Position numbers and translations under genes: made by a program | Part shown: piece after piece, positions 17,911-28,258 of the stretch | Position numbering within the stretch: the stretch's first letter is position 1 | Layout: the number at the start of each line of letters is the position of its first letter | Source of the DNA: JAODBQ01 sp047602055 | GTDB lineage: Bacteria; Actinomycetota; Acidimicrobiia; Acidimicrobiales; Ilumatobacteraceae | NCBI GenBank assembly: GCA_047602055.1 | Contig: JASGIG010000001.1 | Coordinates: forward strand, 4,526,001 to 4,590,000 | Direction: 5' to 3' | Length of the DNA stretch: 64,000 nt | Notes under the pieces: generated by a model | The model's input: the letters and a program-made list of their open reading frames with translations, nothing else | What the model was told of the DNA's origin: nothing | The model's database searches: none

Positions 17911-17922
17911 GTCGATTCGTTC

Positions 17923-18924
17923 TCAGCTCTCGGTGGGGGTGTGCGGGGCCTCGGCGGTGTCGGTGGCCTCGGCCTCGGCGATGGCTTCGCTGCTCGTGGC
18001 GCCCGCGGTGACGGTGGCCTCGGCATCGGTGGTGTTGCTCTCGTCGAGCGTCGGCTCGGGGGCGAGCGGCGCGGCGGGGCGCGGCGCCACCGGGGCGCCG
18101 GCGGCGACGCGGGCGTCGCGCTCGGCCTGGGCGGCGGCGGCCTGGCGGCGAGCCTCGGCCTGGGCTGCGTTGAACGCGGCCTCCTCCTCGGCGGTGCGCT
18201 TCTGCGGCGTGGCGACGACGGCCTGCGGGTTGCGCCGGCTGGCGACGTAGCGGCCCTCTTCGATCGCCGAGGCGATGACCCGCGCCATCAGCGCGTTGGC
18301 GCGGATCGCGTCGTCGTTGCCGGGGATCGGGTACTGCACGACGTCCGGGTCGACGTTCGTGTCGACGACGGCGACGACGGGGATCTTCAGCTTGTTCGCC
18401 TCGGTGACGGCGATGTGCTCCTTCTTGGTGTCGAGCACGAAGACCGCATCGGGGAGCTTGGTCATCCGGCGGATGCCGCCGAGGTTCTTCTGCAGCTTCT
18501 CGAGCTCGCGGCCGAGGAGGAGGGCCTCCTTCTTCGGCATGGCGTCGAACTCGCCCGACACCTTCATCCGCTCGTACTCCTGCATCTTCGAGACGCGCTT
18601 GGCGATCGTCTCGAAGTTGGTGAGCATCCCGCCCAGCCAGCGCTCGTTGACGTACGGCGAGCCGCTCTGCTCGGCGTAGTCGCGCACCGGGTCCTGGGCC
18701 TGCTTCTTCGTGCCGATGAACATGACCGTGCCGCCCTTGGTGGACAGATCGCGGACGAAGTTGTAGGCCGCCTCGACGCGCGAAAGGGTCTGCTCGAGAT
18801 CGATGATGTAGATGCCGCCGCGCTCGCCGAAGATGAACCGGCGCATCTTCGGGTTCCACCGCCGGGTCTGGTGCCCGAAGTGGACACCGGCCTCCAGCAT
18901 CTGGCGCATGGTGACAACAGCCAT
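17923..18924 (-). CDS. rpsB: 30S ribosomal protein S2 with extended C-terminus
   Basis: A 333-residue S2. The conserved core (AVVTMRQMLEAGVHFGHQTR, WNPKMRRFIFGERGGIYIID, RWLGGMLTNFETI and IPGNDDAIRA) fills the first 230 residues. The rest is an Ala/Glu-rich tail with Pro and Thr, longer than most S2 proteins, as seen in other actinobacteria. ATG 18924 follows a Shine-Dalgarno AGGAG (18936-18940, minus strand). The mRNA leader is about 110 bases and can fold into a three-way junction (see separate entry), pointing to translational control, as known for S2 in E. coli. Confidence 0.95.
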   Translation of the reverse strand: MAVVTMRQMLEAGVHFGHQTRRWNPKMRRFIFGERGGIYIIDLEQTLSRVEAAYNFVRDLSTKGGTVMFIGTKKQAQDPVRDYAEQSGSPYVNERWLGGMLTNFETIAKRVSKMQEYERMKVSGEFDAMPKKEALLLGRELEKLQKNLGGIRRMTKLPDAVFVLDTKKEHIAVTEANKLKIPVVAVVDTNVDPDVVQYPIPGNDDAIRANALMARVIASAIEEGRYVASRRNPQAVVATPQKRTAEEEAAFNAAQAEARRQAAAAQAERDARVAAGAPVAPRPAAPLAPEPTLDESNTTDAEATVTAGATSSEAIAEAEATDTAEAPHTPTES

Positions 18925-18940
18925 GACGGGATCGTCTCCT

Positions 18941-18996
18941 CTCCTGCGGTTGACGTGTCGGGCCGCCCGACGCCACCGGGGTGGCGACCGCAGGAG
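18941..18996 (-). promoter_or_regulatory. rpsB 5' leader: perfect three-way junction next to the Shine-Dalgarno
   Basis: On the mRNA, CTCCTGCGGT (18996-18987) pairs with ACCGCAGGAG (18950-18941), ten perfect pairs. Inside are two perfect hairpins: CGCCACC-CC-GGTGGCG (18986-18971) and GTCGGG-CGG-CCCGAC (18971-18957); the two share one base. The 3' arm of the closing stem ends in AGGAG and is followed at once by a second AGGAG 11 bases from the ATG. The placement suggests control of ribosome access, possibly S2 autoregulation; that is inference. Confidence 0.6.
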
Positions 18997-19045
18997 GACG
19001 AGCCCGAGCCGGGTTGCGGACCGCCGGCTGGCGGGCCAGCAGGCG

Positions 19046-19051
19046 ATCCTA
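19046..19051 (-). promoter_or_regulatory. Putative -10 box for rpsB-tsf
   Basis: TAGGAT on the minus strand, about 120 bases before the rpsB start. It is followed by a hairpin GCTGGC-CC-GCCAGC (19040-19027) that would lie near the 5' end of the transcript. Confidence 0.45.
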
Positions 19052-19078
19052 GCGGCGCGGCCGAGGCGAACCACGGGG

Positions 19079-19558
19079 TCACCCGGCCGCGCAGGCCAGC
19101 CGTGGCGGTGGTGGCGCACGGCGGTTGGCGCCGCTCACGGGAACCAGCCGCGGGCGGTCGCGGTAGCGGCCGAGCAGCGGTGCCGGATCCACGTAGTCGT
19201 CGCCGAGGCGCAGCCCGAAGTAGAACGCCCCGGTCGTGGTGCCGACGACGGCACCGGCCCGCACCTGGCTGCCGAGTGCGACGGTGGCGGCGGCGAGCCT
19301 GCCGTACGTCGCCCGGTAGCCGTCGGGCTGGTCGACGACGACGTAGCGGGTGCCGGCGACGACGCCGCTGAAGCTGACGGTGCCCGGCGCCACGGCGGCG
19401 ACCGCGGTGCCGGGGTCGGTGGCGTACTCCAGGCCGCGGTTGCCGGCGCACTGCGCGCATGCCGGCGCCCGGAACGGATCGACGATCGGGGCGTCCAGCG
19501 GTGGCGGGTAGCACACGCCCGGCAGCAGGGCGACGGCGAGCAGGAACGCGCCCATCAC
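19079..19558 (-). CDS. Secreted M23/LytM-fold protein lacking zinc ligands
   Basis: A 159-residue protein with a short signal peptide (MMGAFLLAVALLPGVCY). The rest follows the LytM/M23 fold: the segment NRGLEYATDPGTAV stands where active enzymes have HxGxDxxxxxGTPV, and AFYFGLRLGDDYVDP stands where they have HLHFxxRxGxxxVDP. Thus the first His is Asn40, the Asp is Glu44, and the His pair is Ala111 and Tyr113. It cannot bind zinc in the usual way. Degenerate LytM proteins (EnvC/NlpD type) act as activators of amidases or as scaffolds, so a regulatory role outside the membrane is plausible. Next to xerC, with a 21-base gap. Confidence 0.75.
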   Translation of the reverse strand: MMGAFLLAVALLPGVCYPPPLDAPIVDPFRAPACAQCAGNRGLEYATDPGTAVAAVAPGTVSFSGVVAGTRYVVVDQPDGYRATYGRLAAATVALGSQVRAGAVVGTTTGAFYFGLRLGDDYVDPAPLLGRYRDRPRLVPVSGANRRAPPPPRLACAAG

Positions 19559-19579
19559 GGCCGCCCCGCCCGGACCGGA

Positions 19580-20516
19580 TCACGCTCGGGGGTGGGTCTC
19601 CCCGTACACCTGGCGAAGCCGGTCCTTGCTGACGTGGGTGTAGCGCTGGGTGGTGGCCACGTCGGCGTGGCCGAGCAGCTCCTGGACGACGCGGCAGGTC
19701 GGCGCCACCGTCGAGCAGGTGTGTGGCGAACGAGTGGCGCAGCGCATGCGGGTGCGTCGGGCGAGCCGCCCGCCGGTCGATGATCCGGCGCACGTCGCGT
19801 GGGCTGAGCCGCCTGCCGCGCTCGTTGCCGAACAGCGCCTGCCCGGCCTCGGGAGCGACGACGTCGCGGCGGACCGCCAGCCACGCGTCGAGGGCATCGA
19901 CCGCCGGCTCGCTGAGCGGCACCCGGCGCTGCTTGGCGCCCTTGCCCCACACCGTGATCGCCGCACCGGCGCGATCGATCGCGTCGAGGTCGGCGTCGCA
20001 CAGCTCGCTGACCCGCAGCCCGCTGCCGTACAGCACCTCCAGCACCGCGTCGTCGCGCCGGCGGCGCCATTCCGGCTCGCGGTCCTTCTCGTCGGCCGAC
20101 GCATCGTCGATCGGTGCGTCGTCGGCCATGAGGGTGGCCACCTCACCGCGGTCGAGCACCCGCGGCAGGCGGCCCTCACCGCTGGGGGCGCGCACCGCCA
20201 CGGACGGATCGGTCTCCACCAGCCCCGCGCGCCGTGCCCAGTCGAAGTAGCGGTGCAGCGCGGCGACCTTGCGGGCGATGGTGCGCTTGGCCAGCCGACG
20301 GGTGGTGAGCGCCGCGACGTAGCGCCGCAGCAGCAGGCGTTCGACGCCATCGGGGCTGCGCACGCCGCCGCGTCCGGCCCACCCGGCGAACTGCGTGACG
20401 TCGCTGCGATACGCGGCCACGGTGTTCGTCGACGCCGCGGTGAGGCTGGCGGTGAAGTCGTCGACGCGCCAGGCCGCGCCGAGCTCGCCGTCGGTGTGCG
20501 CTGCGCGGGTCGCCAT
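19580..20516 (-). CDS. xerC: XerC-type tyrosine recombinase (one apparent frameshift)
   Basis: Reading from ATG 20516, the N-terminal SAM-like domain (VDDFTASLTAAS) and catalytic domain follow, with Arg I in GSGLRVSEL and the HxxR box in HALRHSFATHLL. At about 19694 the frame shifts by one base. The continuation RVVQELLGHADVATTQRYTHV carries LGH and the nucleophilic Tyr, and the protein ends YGETHPRA. Dropping one C restores DLRVVQELLGH and a normal 311-residue XerC, the enzyme that resolves chromosome dimers at dif. The shift is most likely a sequence error; if real, the truncated protein would lack the active Tyr. Confidence 0.85.
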
Positions 20517-20586
20517 GCGCCACCCATCATCGCAGCGACGCCATGGGCGACGGCGGACAGCACCAGGGCGAGCACGCGGAAGCCGT

Positions 20587-21761
20587 TCATCGCAGCGGCG
20601 CCCCGATGACCTGGTACCAGCCGTCCGTCTCGGCCAGCCAGCCCGTGCTCTCCAGCCGGGCCAGCGCCATCGCCACCTCGATCAGCGACAGACCGAGGGC
20701 AGCGGCGACGTCGTCGATGGTGCAAGCCCCGTCGGCGCACAACCGGTAGACGCCGACGTCGCCACCGCGCGGCGACGGGCGCAGCTCGACGAACGTCGGC
20801 ACGGCACGGCCGTGATCCAGCTCCATCACCTGCAACACGTCGGACGCGTCGAGCACCGGCAGCGCCCCAGTGCGCAGCAACTCGTTCGTCCCCGCCGACG
20901 CCGGGCTGTTGACGCTGCCCGGCACCGCCATCACCGGAACGCCCAGCTCGTCCGCCACGCGAGTGGTGATCAGCGACCCGCCCCGCTCGCGGGACTCGAC
21001 CACGACGACGAGCTCGGCGAGGGCGGCCACGATCCGGTTTCGGAGCGGGAAGCGGAATGGCTCGGGCGCGGTGCCCGGCGGCGCCTCGGAGACCAGCACT
21101 CCGCCGGTGGCGACGCGCTGCCACAGGTCGCGGTGCTCGCGCGGGTAGACGACGTCGAGCCCGCTGGCCACCACACCGATCGGCCGGCCCGGCCCGTCGC
21201 GCCCGACGACCCGCGGTGAGCGCACCCGTCGATCCCGCGAGCCAGCCCGGACACGACGTGCACGCCGGCGCCGACCAGCCCGTCGGCGATGCGCCGAGCG
21301 GCCTCCCGCCCGGCGGCGGTGGCGTTGCGCGTGCCGACGATGGCGACGCGGCGCCCGGCGTCGAGCAGCCGCCGGTCACCGCGGACGAACAGCACCGGTG
21401 GCGCGTCCGGCCCGTCGAGCCGCTGCGGATAGCCCGGCGAGCCGAGGTGGACGACCTCGGCGCCGATCGTGACGCAGCGCGACCACGTCCGCTCGACCAG
21501 GGCCGTCGTGGCGGCCTCTCGCCACCGCGCCGCCAGCGCCGGGTCGGCCAGCGCCGCGGTGATCGGGCCGCGACCGTCTGCCTGGCCGGCGACGATGGCG
21601 AACGCCTCCTCCGGTGGATGGGAGCGCAGCAACGCGCCGAGCCGCCGCGACGACATGCCCGGCAGCGCCGTCAAGGCGGCGGCGAACGCCCGCTGAGGTA
21701 GGCCGGCCACCGCCGCGCCGACCGCCACCGAAGCCGCGGCGAGACCGATTCGCTCACTCAT
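20587..21761 (-). CDS. dprA: DprA/Smf DNA-processing protein (one apparent frameshift)
   Basis: About 391 residues when one base missing from a run at 21210-21212 is restored, giving GLARGIDGCAHRGVVGRD. The N-terminal part (from ATG 21761, MSERIGLAA) has a SAM-like domain. The Rossmann core has VAIVGTRNATAAGREAA, GVVASGLDVVYPREHRDL, SEAPPGTAPEPFRFPLRNRI and GSVNSPASAGTNELL. A C-terminal winged helix (TIDDVAAALGLSLIEVAMAL) follows. DprA loads RecA on incoming single-stranded DNA during transformation. Its ATG overlaps the comM stop by four bases, so the two competence-related genes form one unit. Confidence 0.85.
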
Positions 21762-23272
21762 GCCGCACGCTCGCGGGTCGGCTGGCCGACGCTCACCCGC
21801 ATGGACAGCGCGAGCGCGACGTGGCACTCGTCGACCAGCTCGACGTCGCCGTCCAGATCGGCGATCGTACGCGCCACGCGGCGCACCCGGTGGTAGCCGC
21901 GGCCGCTCAACCGCTCGCGCTCCAGCTCGCCGCGCAGCAGTTGCCGCGCCGCCGGCGTGAGCGGCGCCCACAGGTCGAGATGAGCCGGCGGGATCGCCGA
22001 GTTGCACATCCCGGCGCGCGCGAACGCCCGAGCCCGCGCCGCCGCCACCCGGGCGGCGACCACGGCGGTGCGCTCCTCTCCGCCGGCAGCGAGCAGCTCG
22101 TCGACCGCAGGGCGGTGCACGCCGACGCGCAGGTCGAAGCGGTCCAGCAGCGGCCCTGACAACCGGCGCAGATAGCGCTGGCGCGCGCCCTCGCCGCACG
22201 TGCACGCGCCCGGTGGGCCGCCGCCGCACGGGCACGGGTTGGTGGCCGCGACGAGCAGGAAGCGGGCGGGCAACGTGGCGCTGAGCCGGGCACGAGCGAC
22301 GCGCACGACGCCCTCCTCCAGCGGCTGGCGCAACCCGTCGAGCACGTGTCGCGGAAACTCACCGAGCTCGTCCAAGAACAGGACTCCGCCATGGGAACAC
22401 GATGCTTCGCCCGGTCGCAGGCTGGCCGTGCCGCCGCCGACGAGGCTGACCAGCGAGCTGGAGTGGTGGGGCGCGCGGAACGGGGCGTGACGCACCAGCC
22501 CGGTCGGCGGCAGGCCGATGCCGGCCGCGGAGTGGACCATCGTCGCCTCCAGCGCGACCTGCGGCGCCAGCGGTGGGAGCAACCCCGGTAGGCGCTGGGC
22601 GAGCATCGTCTTTCCCGACCCGGGCGGGCCGACGAGCAGCAGGTGGTGCTCGCCAGCGGCGGCGATCTCCAACGCCTGGCGCGCCGCGCGCTGGCCGCGC
22701 ACGTCGGCCAGGTCGAGCGGTGGTGGCGGATCGTCCGGCGGTCGCTCGAGCGGTGGGTCCGGCCACGGCGCCTCACCACGCGCCACCGCGACGAGCGAGG
22801 CGAGGTCGGCGACGGCACGCACCCGGATCCCGACCACCGCCTGGGCCTCGCGGTACGAGCCGATCGGCACGACGACCTCCTCGGCCGCGGTGGCCGCGGC
22901 CATCGGCGCCGCCCCGACCACCGGGCGGACCGTGCCGTCCAAGCCGAGCTCACCGATGAACCCGAGGCCGTTCAAGGGCTCGGCGGGCAGCTGGCCGTCG
23001 GCGACGAGCACGCCGACGGCGATCGCCAGATCCAGCCCGGACCCGCCCTTGCGCTGCGTGGCGAGCGCCAGGTTCACGGTGATCCGCTTCGACGGCCAGG
23101 TGAGCCCGCTCGACAGCACCGCGGCGCGCACCCGGTCGCGCGACTCACGGCAGGCCTCGTCGGGCAGGCCGACCACGGCGTAGCAGGGCAGGCCCTGGCC
23201 GACGTGCACCTCGATGGTGACCGATTGGCCCTGTGCACCGAGGATGGTGGCGGAGTGGACGGTGGCGACCAT
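21758..23272 (-). CDS. comM: ComM/YifB-family AAA+ ATPase
   Basis: A 504-residue Mg-chelatase-like ATPase. It begins MVATVHSATILGAQGQSVTI, and holds an N-terminal domain ending near residue 160, then Walker A GPPGSGKTMLAQRLPGLLPP, Walker B GGVLFLDELGEF and the zinc-like CPCGG and CTCGEGARQRYLRRLSGPL segment. ComM is a hexameric helicase that extends heteroduplex in natural transformation. It is directly upstream of dprA. A nested hairpin lies just before its Shine-Dalgarno sequence (see separate entry). Confidence 0.93.
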   Translation of the reverse strand: MVATVHSATILGAQGQSVTIEVHVGQGLPCYAVVGLPDEACRESRDRVRAAVLSSGLTWPSKRITVNLALATQRKGGSGLDLAIAVGVLVADGQLPAEPLNGLGFIGELGLDGTVRPVVGAAPMAAATAAEEVVVPIGSYREAQAVVGIRVRAVADLASLVAVARGEAPWPDPPLERPPDDPPPPLDLADVRGQRAARQALEIAAAGEHHLLLVGPPGSGKTMLAQRLPGLLPPLAPQVALEATMVHSAAGIGLPPTGLVRHAPFRAPHHSSSLVSLVGGGTASLRPGEASCSHGGVLFLDELGEFPRHVLDGLRQPLEEGVVRVARARLSATLPARFLLVAATNPCPCGGGPPGACTCGEGARQRYLRRLSGPLLDRFDLRVGVHRPAVDELLAAGGEERTAVVAARVAAARARAFARAGMCNSAIPPAHLDLWAPLTPAARQLLRGELERERLSGRGYHRVRRVARTIADLDGDVELVDECHVALALSMRVSVGQPTRERAA

Positions 23273-23281
23273 CGAGGCCCT

Positions 23282-23324
23282 CCAACGAATCGGGCGCGCT
23301 GAGGCGCGCCGGTGGATTGGTTGG
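23282..23324 (-). promoter_or_regulatory. Nested hairpin in the comM leader
   Basis: On the mRNA, CCAACCAATC (23324-23315) pairs with GATTCGTTGG (23291-23282), nine of ten bases, enclosing a perfect GGCGCGC-CTCA-GCGCGCC (23310-23293). The outer stem overlaps the first bases of the Shine-Dalgarno GGAGGG (23283-23278). It could expose or mask the ribosome site. A TATGGT box at 23363-23358 could be the promoter. Confidence 0.5.
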
Positions 23325-23411
23325 TAGGGACGGAGACGGCCCCTCGACGTCGTGCTCACCATACCAAGGGGGCGCGCGACAGTTCGCCGGACCCGCTGGC
23401 AGACTGCGCCG

Positions 23412-23909
23412 ATGCGGCGGTCGCTCGGTGTCGGGATGCTCACGGGCGCCCTGACGGCGGCGTTGCTGATCGCCGGGTGCGGCTCCGAAGCCGGCCAGCG
23501 CACCGACGAGAACTACTGCGCCGCCGTCAGCCAGCACCTCACCGAGCTGAACGCGCCGAACATCGCCACGCCCGCCGACGTCGACCGCACCGTCGAGCTG
23601 TACCGGTCGATCGCCAAGGTCGCCCCGCTCGCCGTCGAGCAGGAGTGGGACGTGCTGACACTCGCCTACGAGACGGCGTCGACGGCCGACACGAACGACC
23701 AGGCGTCGCTGCAGAAGGCGGCCGACACGATCCGCGCCAGCCAGAAGTCGGCCACCGCCATCGCCACCTACACCCAGCAGCTGTGCAACGCCCAGATCGG
23801 CGCGCCGATCGTGCCGACCACGTTGCTGTCGGGCACGACCACGACCGTCAAGGGCGCGACGACCACCTCGTCATCCGCCGAGCAGTCCTCGACGACCACG
23901 GCGCCCTGA
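23412..23909 (+). CDS. Small lipoprotein, function unknown
   Basis: A 165-residue protein with a lipoprotein signal peptide: MRRSLGVGMLTGALTAALLIAGC, lipobox LIAGC. The mature part is largely helical (DENYCAAVSQHLTELNA, then AVEQEWDVLTLAYETAS) with two cysteines (NYCAAV and QLCNAQ) that may form a disulfide, and ends in a Thr/Ser-rich tail. No family recognised. ATG 23412 was chosen because the signal peptide starts there; the upstream in-frame start would add a basic, non-hydrophobic lead. Divergent from comM and convergent with clpP. Confidence 0.7.
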   Translation: MRRSLGVGMLTGALTAALLIAGCGSEAGQRTDENYCAAVSQHLTELNAPNIATPADVDRTVELYRSIAKVAPLAVEQEWDVLTLAYETASTADTNDQASLQKAADTIRASQKSATAIATYTQQLCNAQIGAPIVPTTLLSGTTTTVKGATTTSSSAEQSSTTTAP

Positions 23910-23910
23910 C

Positions 23911-23924
23911 GGGGCGTCGTCCCC
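23911..23924. terminator. Short hairpin between convergent genes
   Basis: GGGG (23911-23914) and CCCC (23921-23924) around a six-base loop fill the 14-base gap between the lipoprotein and clpP stops. Weak, position-based call. Confidence 0.25.
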
Positions 23925-24508
23925 TACGCGATCTGGCCGCGACGCACGATCACCTTGTCGACGAGGCCGTAGCTCTGCGCCTCCTCGGCGGTGAACCAGC
24001 GGTCGCGCTCGGAGTCCTTCTGGATCTGCTCCAACGGCTGGCCCGAGTGCTGCGACGTCAGCTCGGCCATCCGCCGCTTGGTGTAGGCCAGCTGCTCGGC
24101 CTGGATGGCGATGTCGGTGGCCTGACCGCGCAGGCCGGCGAGCGGCTGGTGCATCATGATCCGGGCGTTCGGCAGCGTGTAGCGCTTGCCCGGCGCACCG
24201 GCGGTGAGCAGGAACTGGCCCATCGATGCGGCCATGCCCATGCACACCGTGGCCACCTCGCAGCCGACGAACTGCATCGTGTCGTAGATCGCCATGCCAG
24301 CGGTGACCGAGCCGCCCGGGCTGTTGATGTACAGCCAGATGTCGGCGGCGTCGTCCTCGCCCTCCAGGTACAGCAGCTGCGCGCAGATCTGGTTGGCGAT
24401 CTCGTCGTTGACGTCGGTGCCCAGCAGCACGACACGGTTCTTCAGCAGCCGGTTGAAGACGTCGGCGCGCGGGTCCATCGCCGCGTCGAGAGCCTGGGGA
24501 ACGATCAT
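23924..24508 (-). CDS. clpP: ATP-dependent Clp protease proteolytic subunit
   Basis: A 194-residue serine peptidase of normal length. The catalytic Ser is in MGMAASMGQFLL, His in RIMMHQPLAG, and Asp is expected in the ERDRWFTAEEAQSYGLVD region. It forms a tetradecameric chamber with ClpX or ClpC. Only one clpP is in the window; actinobacteria usually carry two, so a paralogue should exist elsewhere. TAGCCT lies six bases before the ATG. Confidence 0.95.
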   Translation of the reverse strand: MIVPQALDAAMDPRADVFNRLLKNRVVLLGTDVNDEIANQICAQLLYLEGEDDAADIWLYINSPGGSVTAGMAIYDTMQFVGCEVATVCMGMAASMGQFLLTAGAPGKRYTLPNARIMMHQPLAGLRGQATDIAIQAEQLAYTKRRMAELTSQHSGQPLEQIQKDSERDRWFTAEEAQSYGLVDKVIVRRGQIA

Positions 24509-24514
24509 GTCGGC

Positions 24515-24520
24515 AGGCTA
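24515..24520 (-). promoter_or_regulatory. Putative -10 box for clpP
   Basis: TAGCCT on the minus strand, six bases before the clpP ATG. Confidence 0.35.
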
Positions 24521-24567
24521 CGTGCTCGGGTGCGATCTCGTGCTCACGCCCGTGCCAGGCTGCGGCG

Positions 24568-25086
24568 ATGCCTGTTGACACGACCGACAACCTCCCCGGC
24601 GCCGTCGAGGCCCCGATCCGCCAGCACGTCGACTCGATCGACATCGCCGCGCCGCCGTCGCGGGTGTGGGGACTGGTCACGGCGCTCGATCGCTATGGCG
24701 AGTGGAGCAGCGAGAACGCCGGCGGCACGTGGCGCAAGCGCGAGGACGGCACCCCCTGCACCGGCGAGGTCGGCGACACGTTCAGCGGCGTCAACCGGCT
24801 CGGCGAGGTCGAGTGGAAGGTGCCCGTGGAGATCGTCCAGCGCGAGGAGGAGCGCGACTTCGCCTTCGTGATGGCGACGCTGAAGTTCCCGTTCGTGCTG
24901 TGGCGCTACCAGCTCGAGCCCGACGACGAGGGCGGAACGACGCTGACCGAGTCGTGGACACTGCGGGCGCTGACCCCGAACATGGTCGAGCAGGGCGAGG
25001 CCGAGATCGACCAGCGCGAGCAGAACGCCAGGACGAGCATCCGGGCGACGCTCGAAGGCATCAAGGCCGCCGCCGAGGCGAGCTGA
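24568..25086 (+). CDS. SRPBCC (START-like) family protein
   Basis: A 172-residue protein with the helix-grip fold of polyketide cyclase/dehydrase-like lipid-binding proteins. The opening strand DSIDIAAPPSRVWGLVTALD is the family hallmark, WSSENAGGTWRKRE and the GDTFSGVN, EVEWKVPVEIV strands follow, and the last long helix contains EIDQREQNARTSIRATLEGI. These proteins bind a hydrophobic ligand in a deep pocket; the ligand is unknown. Element B begins five bases after its stop. Confidence 0.8.
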   Translation: MPVDTTDNLPGAVEAPIRQHVDSIDIAAPPSRVWGLVTALDRYGEWSSENAGGTWRKREDGTPCTGEVGDTFSGVNRLGEVEWKVPVEIVQREEERDFAFVMATLKFPFVLWRYQLEPDDEGGTTLTESWTLRALTPNMVEQGEAEIDQREQNARTSIRATLEGIKAAAEAS

Positions 25087-25091
25087 ATCTT

Positions 25092-25172
25092 CGTGCTCCG
25101 GTCGCCGCGGAGCGGCTCCGCCTCGCCTGCCGTGCTCGCCACCTCCGCTGCGCTTCGGCGCTCGCCGCTCCT
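25092..25172 (+). repeat. Element B, copy 2
   Basis: Starts five bases after the stop of the SRPBCC gene, in the sense direction. Stem GCCGC (25104-25108), loop GGA, GCGGC (25112-25116). Followed by the conserved GTGCTCGCCACCTCCGCT. Confidence 0.8.
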
Positions 25173-25196
25173 CGGATCCGCTGCGACGGAACAGCG

Positions 25197-26447
<1,251 letters not shown>

Positions 26448-26453
<6 letters not shown>

Positions 26454-26556
26454 GAGCCGGGCTCGTGACCGGTCGGCCGAGCGACCGCCAGGGAGCCGGA
26501 CGACGATGGGGAGGCGCCGCAGGCGCCGTGGGGGCGCAACCCCCGGATGAACACCG
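26448..26556 (-). repeat. Element A, copy 2 (start codon inside a hairpin)
   Basis: Fills the gap between two PLP enzyme genes. Hairpin I: GGGGG (26544-26540 as read on the minus strand) and CCCCC (26534-26530) around a short loop; a further palindrome GGCGCC-TGC-GGCGCC lies between. Hairpin II: GGTCACGAGC (26470-26461) pairs perfectly with GCTCGTGACC (26457-26448), ten pairs, loop CCG. The GTG start of the downstream gene (26453-26451) is in the 3' arm. Confidence 0.75.
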
Positions 26557-28084
<1,528 letters not shown>

Positions 28085-28118
28085 GGTCGACCATTCTGCC
28101 AACAGCCCGGCGCCGCCC

Positions 28119-28181
28119 GCGATGAGTCATGAGGCGGATAGGTCGGCTCATCGCTCATCTCGGCGCACCCGCCGACGGGTG
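28119..28181. other. Inverted repeats in the divergent control region
   Basis: GATGAGTCATGAG (28119 on) faces CTCATCGCTCATC (to about 28157), 11 of 13 bases complementary. It is followed by GCACCCG-CCGA-CGGGTGC, a perfect seven-pair hairpin near 28164-28181. Both lie between the divergent PLP enzyme and SufR-like genes. Confidence 0.45.
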
Positions 28182-28221
28182 CCCGGGTCTGCGATGACGC
28201 CCGGGTGGTGGCGCCATTCCC

Positions 28222-28235
28222 CAAGTGGGCACTTG
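28222..28235. promoter_or_regulatory. Putative operator CAAG-N6-CTTG upstream of the SufR-like gene
   Basis: CAAGTGGGCACTTG is a perfect palindrome (six-base arms, GG centre) nine bases upstream of the TACGCT box. The CAAC-N6-GTTG operator reported for cyanobacterial SufR has the same spacing. Autorepression is a reasonable inference. Confidence 0.5.
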
Positions 28236-28244
28236 TGGAATCGG

Positions 28245-28250
28245 TACGCT
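28245..28250 (+). promoter_or_regulatory. Putative -10 box for the SufR-like regulator
   Basis: TACGCT eight bases before ATG 28259, consistent with a leaderless or near-leaderless transcript. Confidence 0.45.
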
Positions 28251-28258
28251 GGGTGGTG

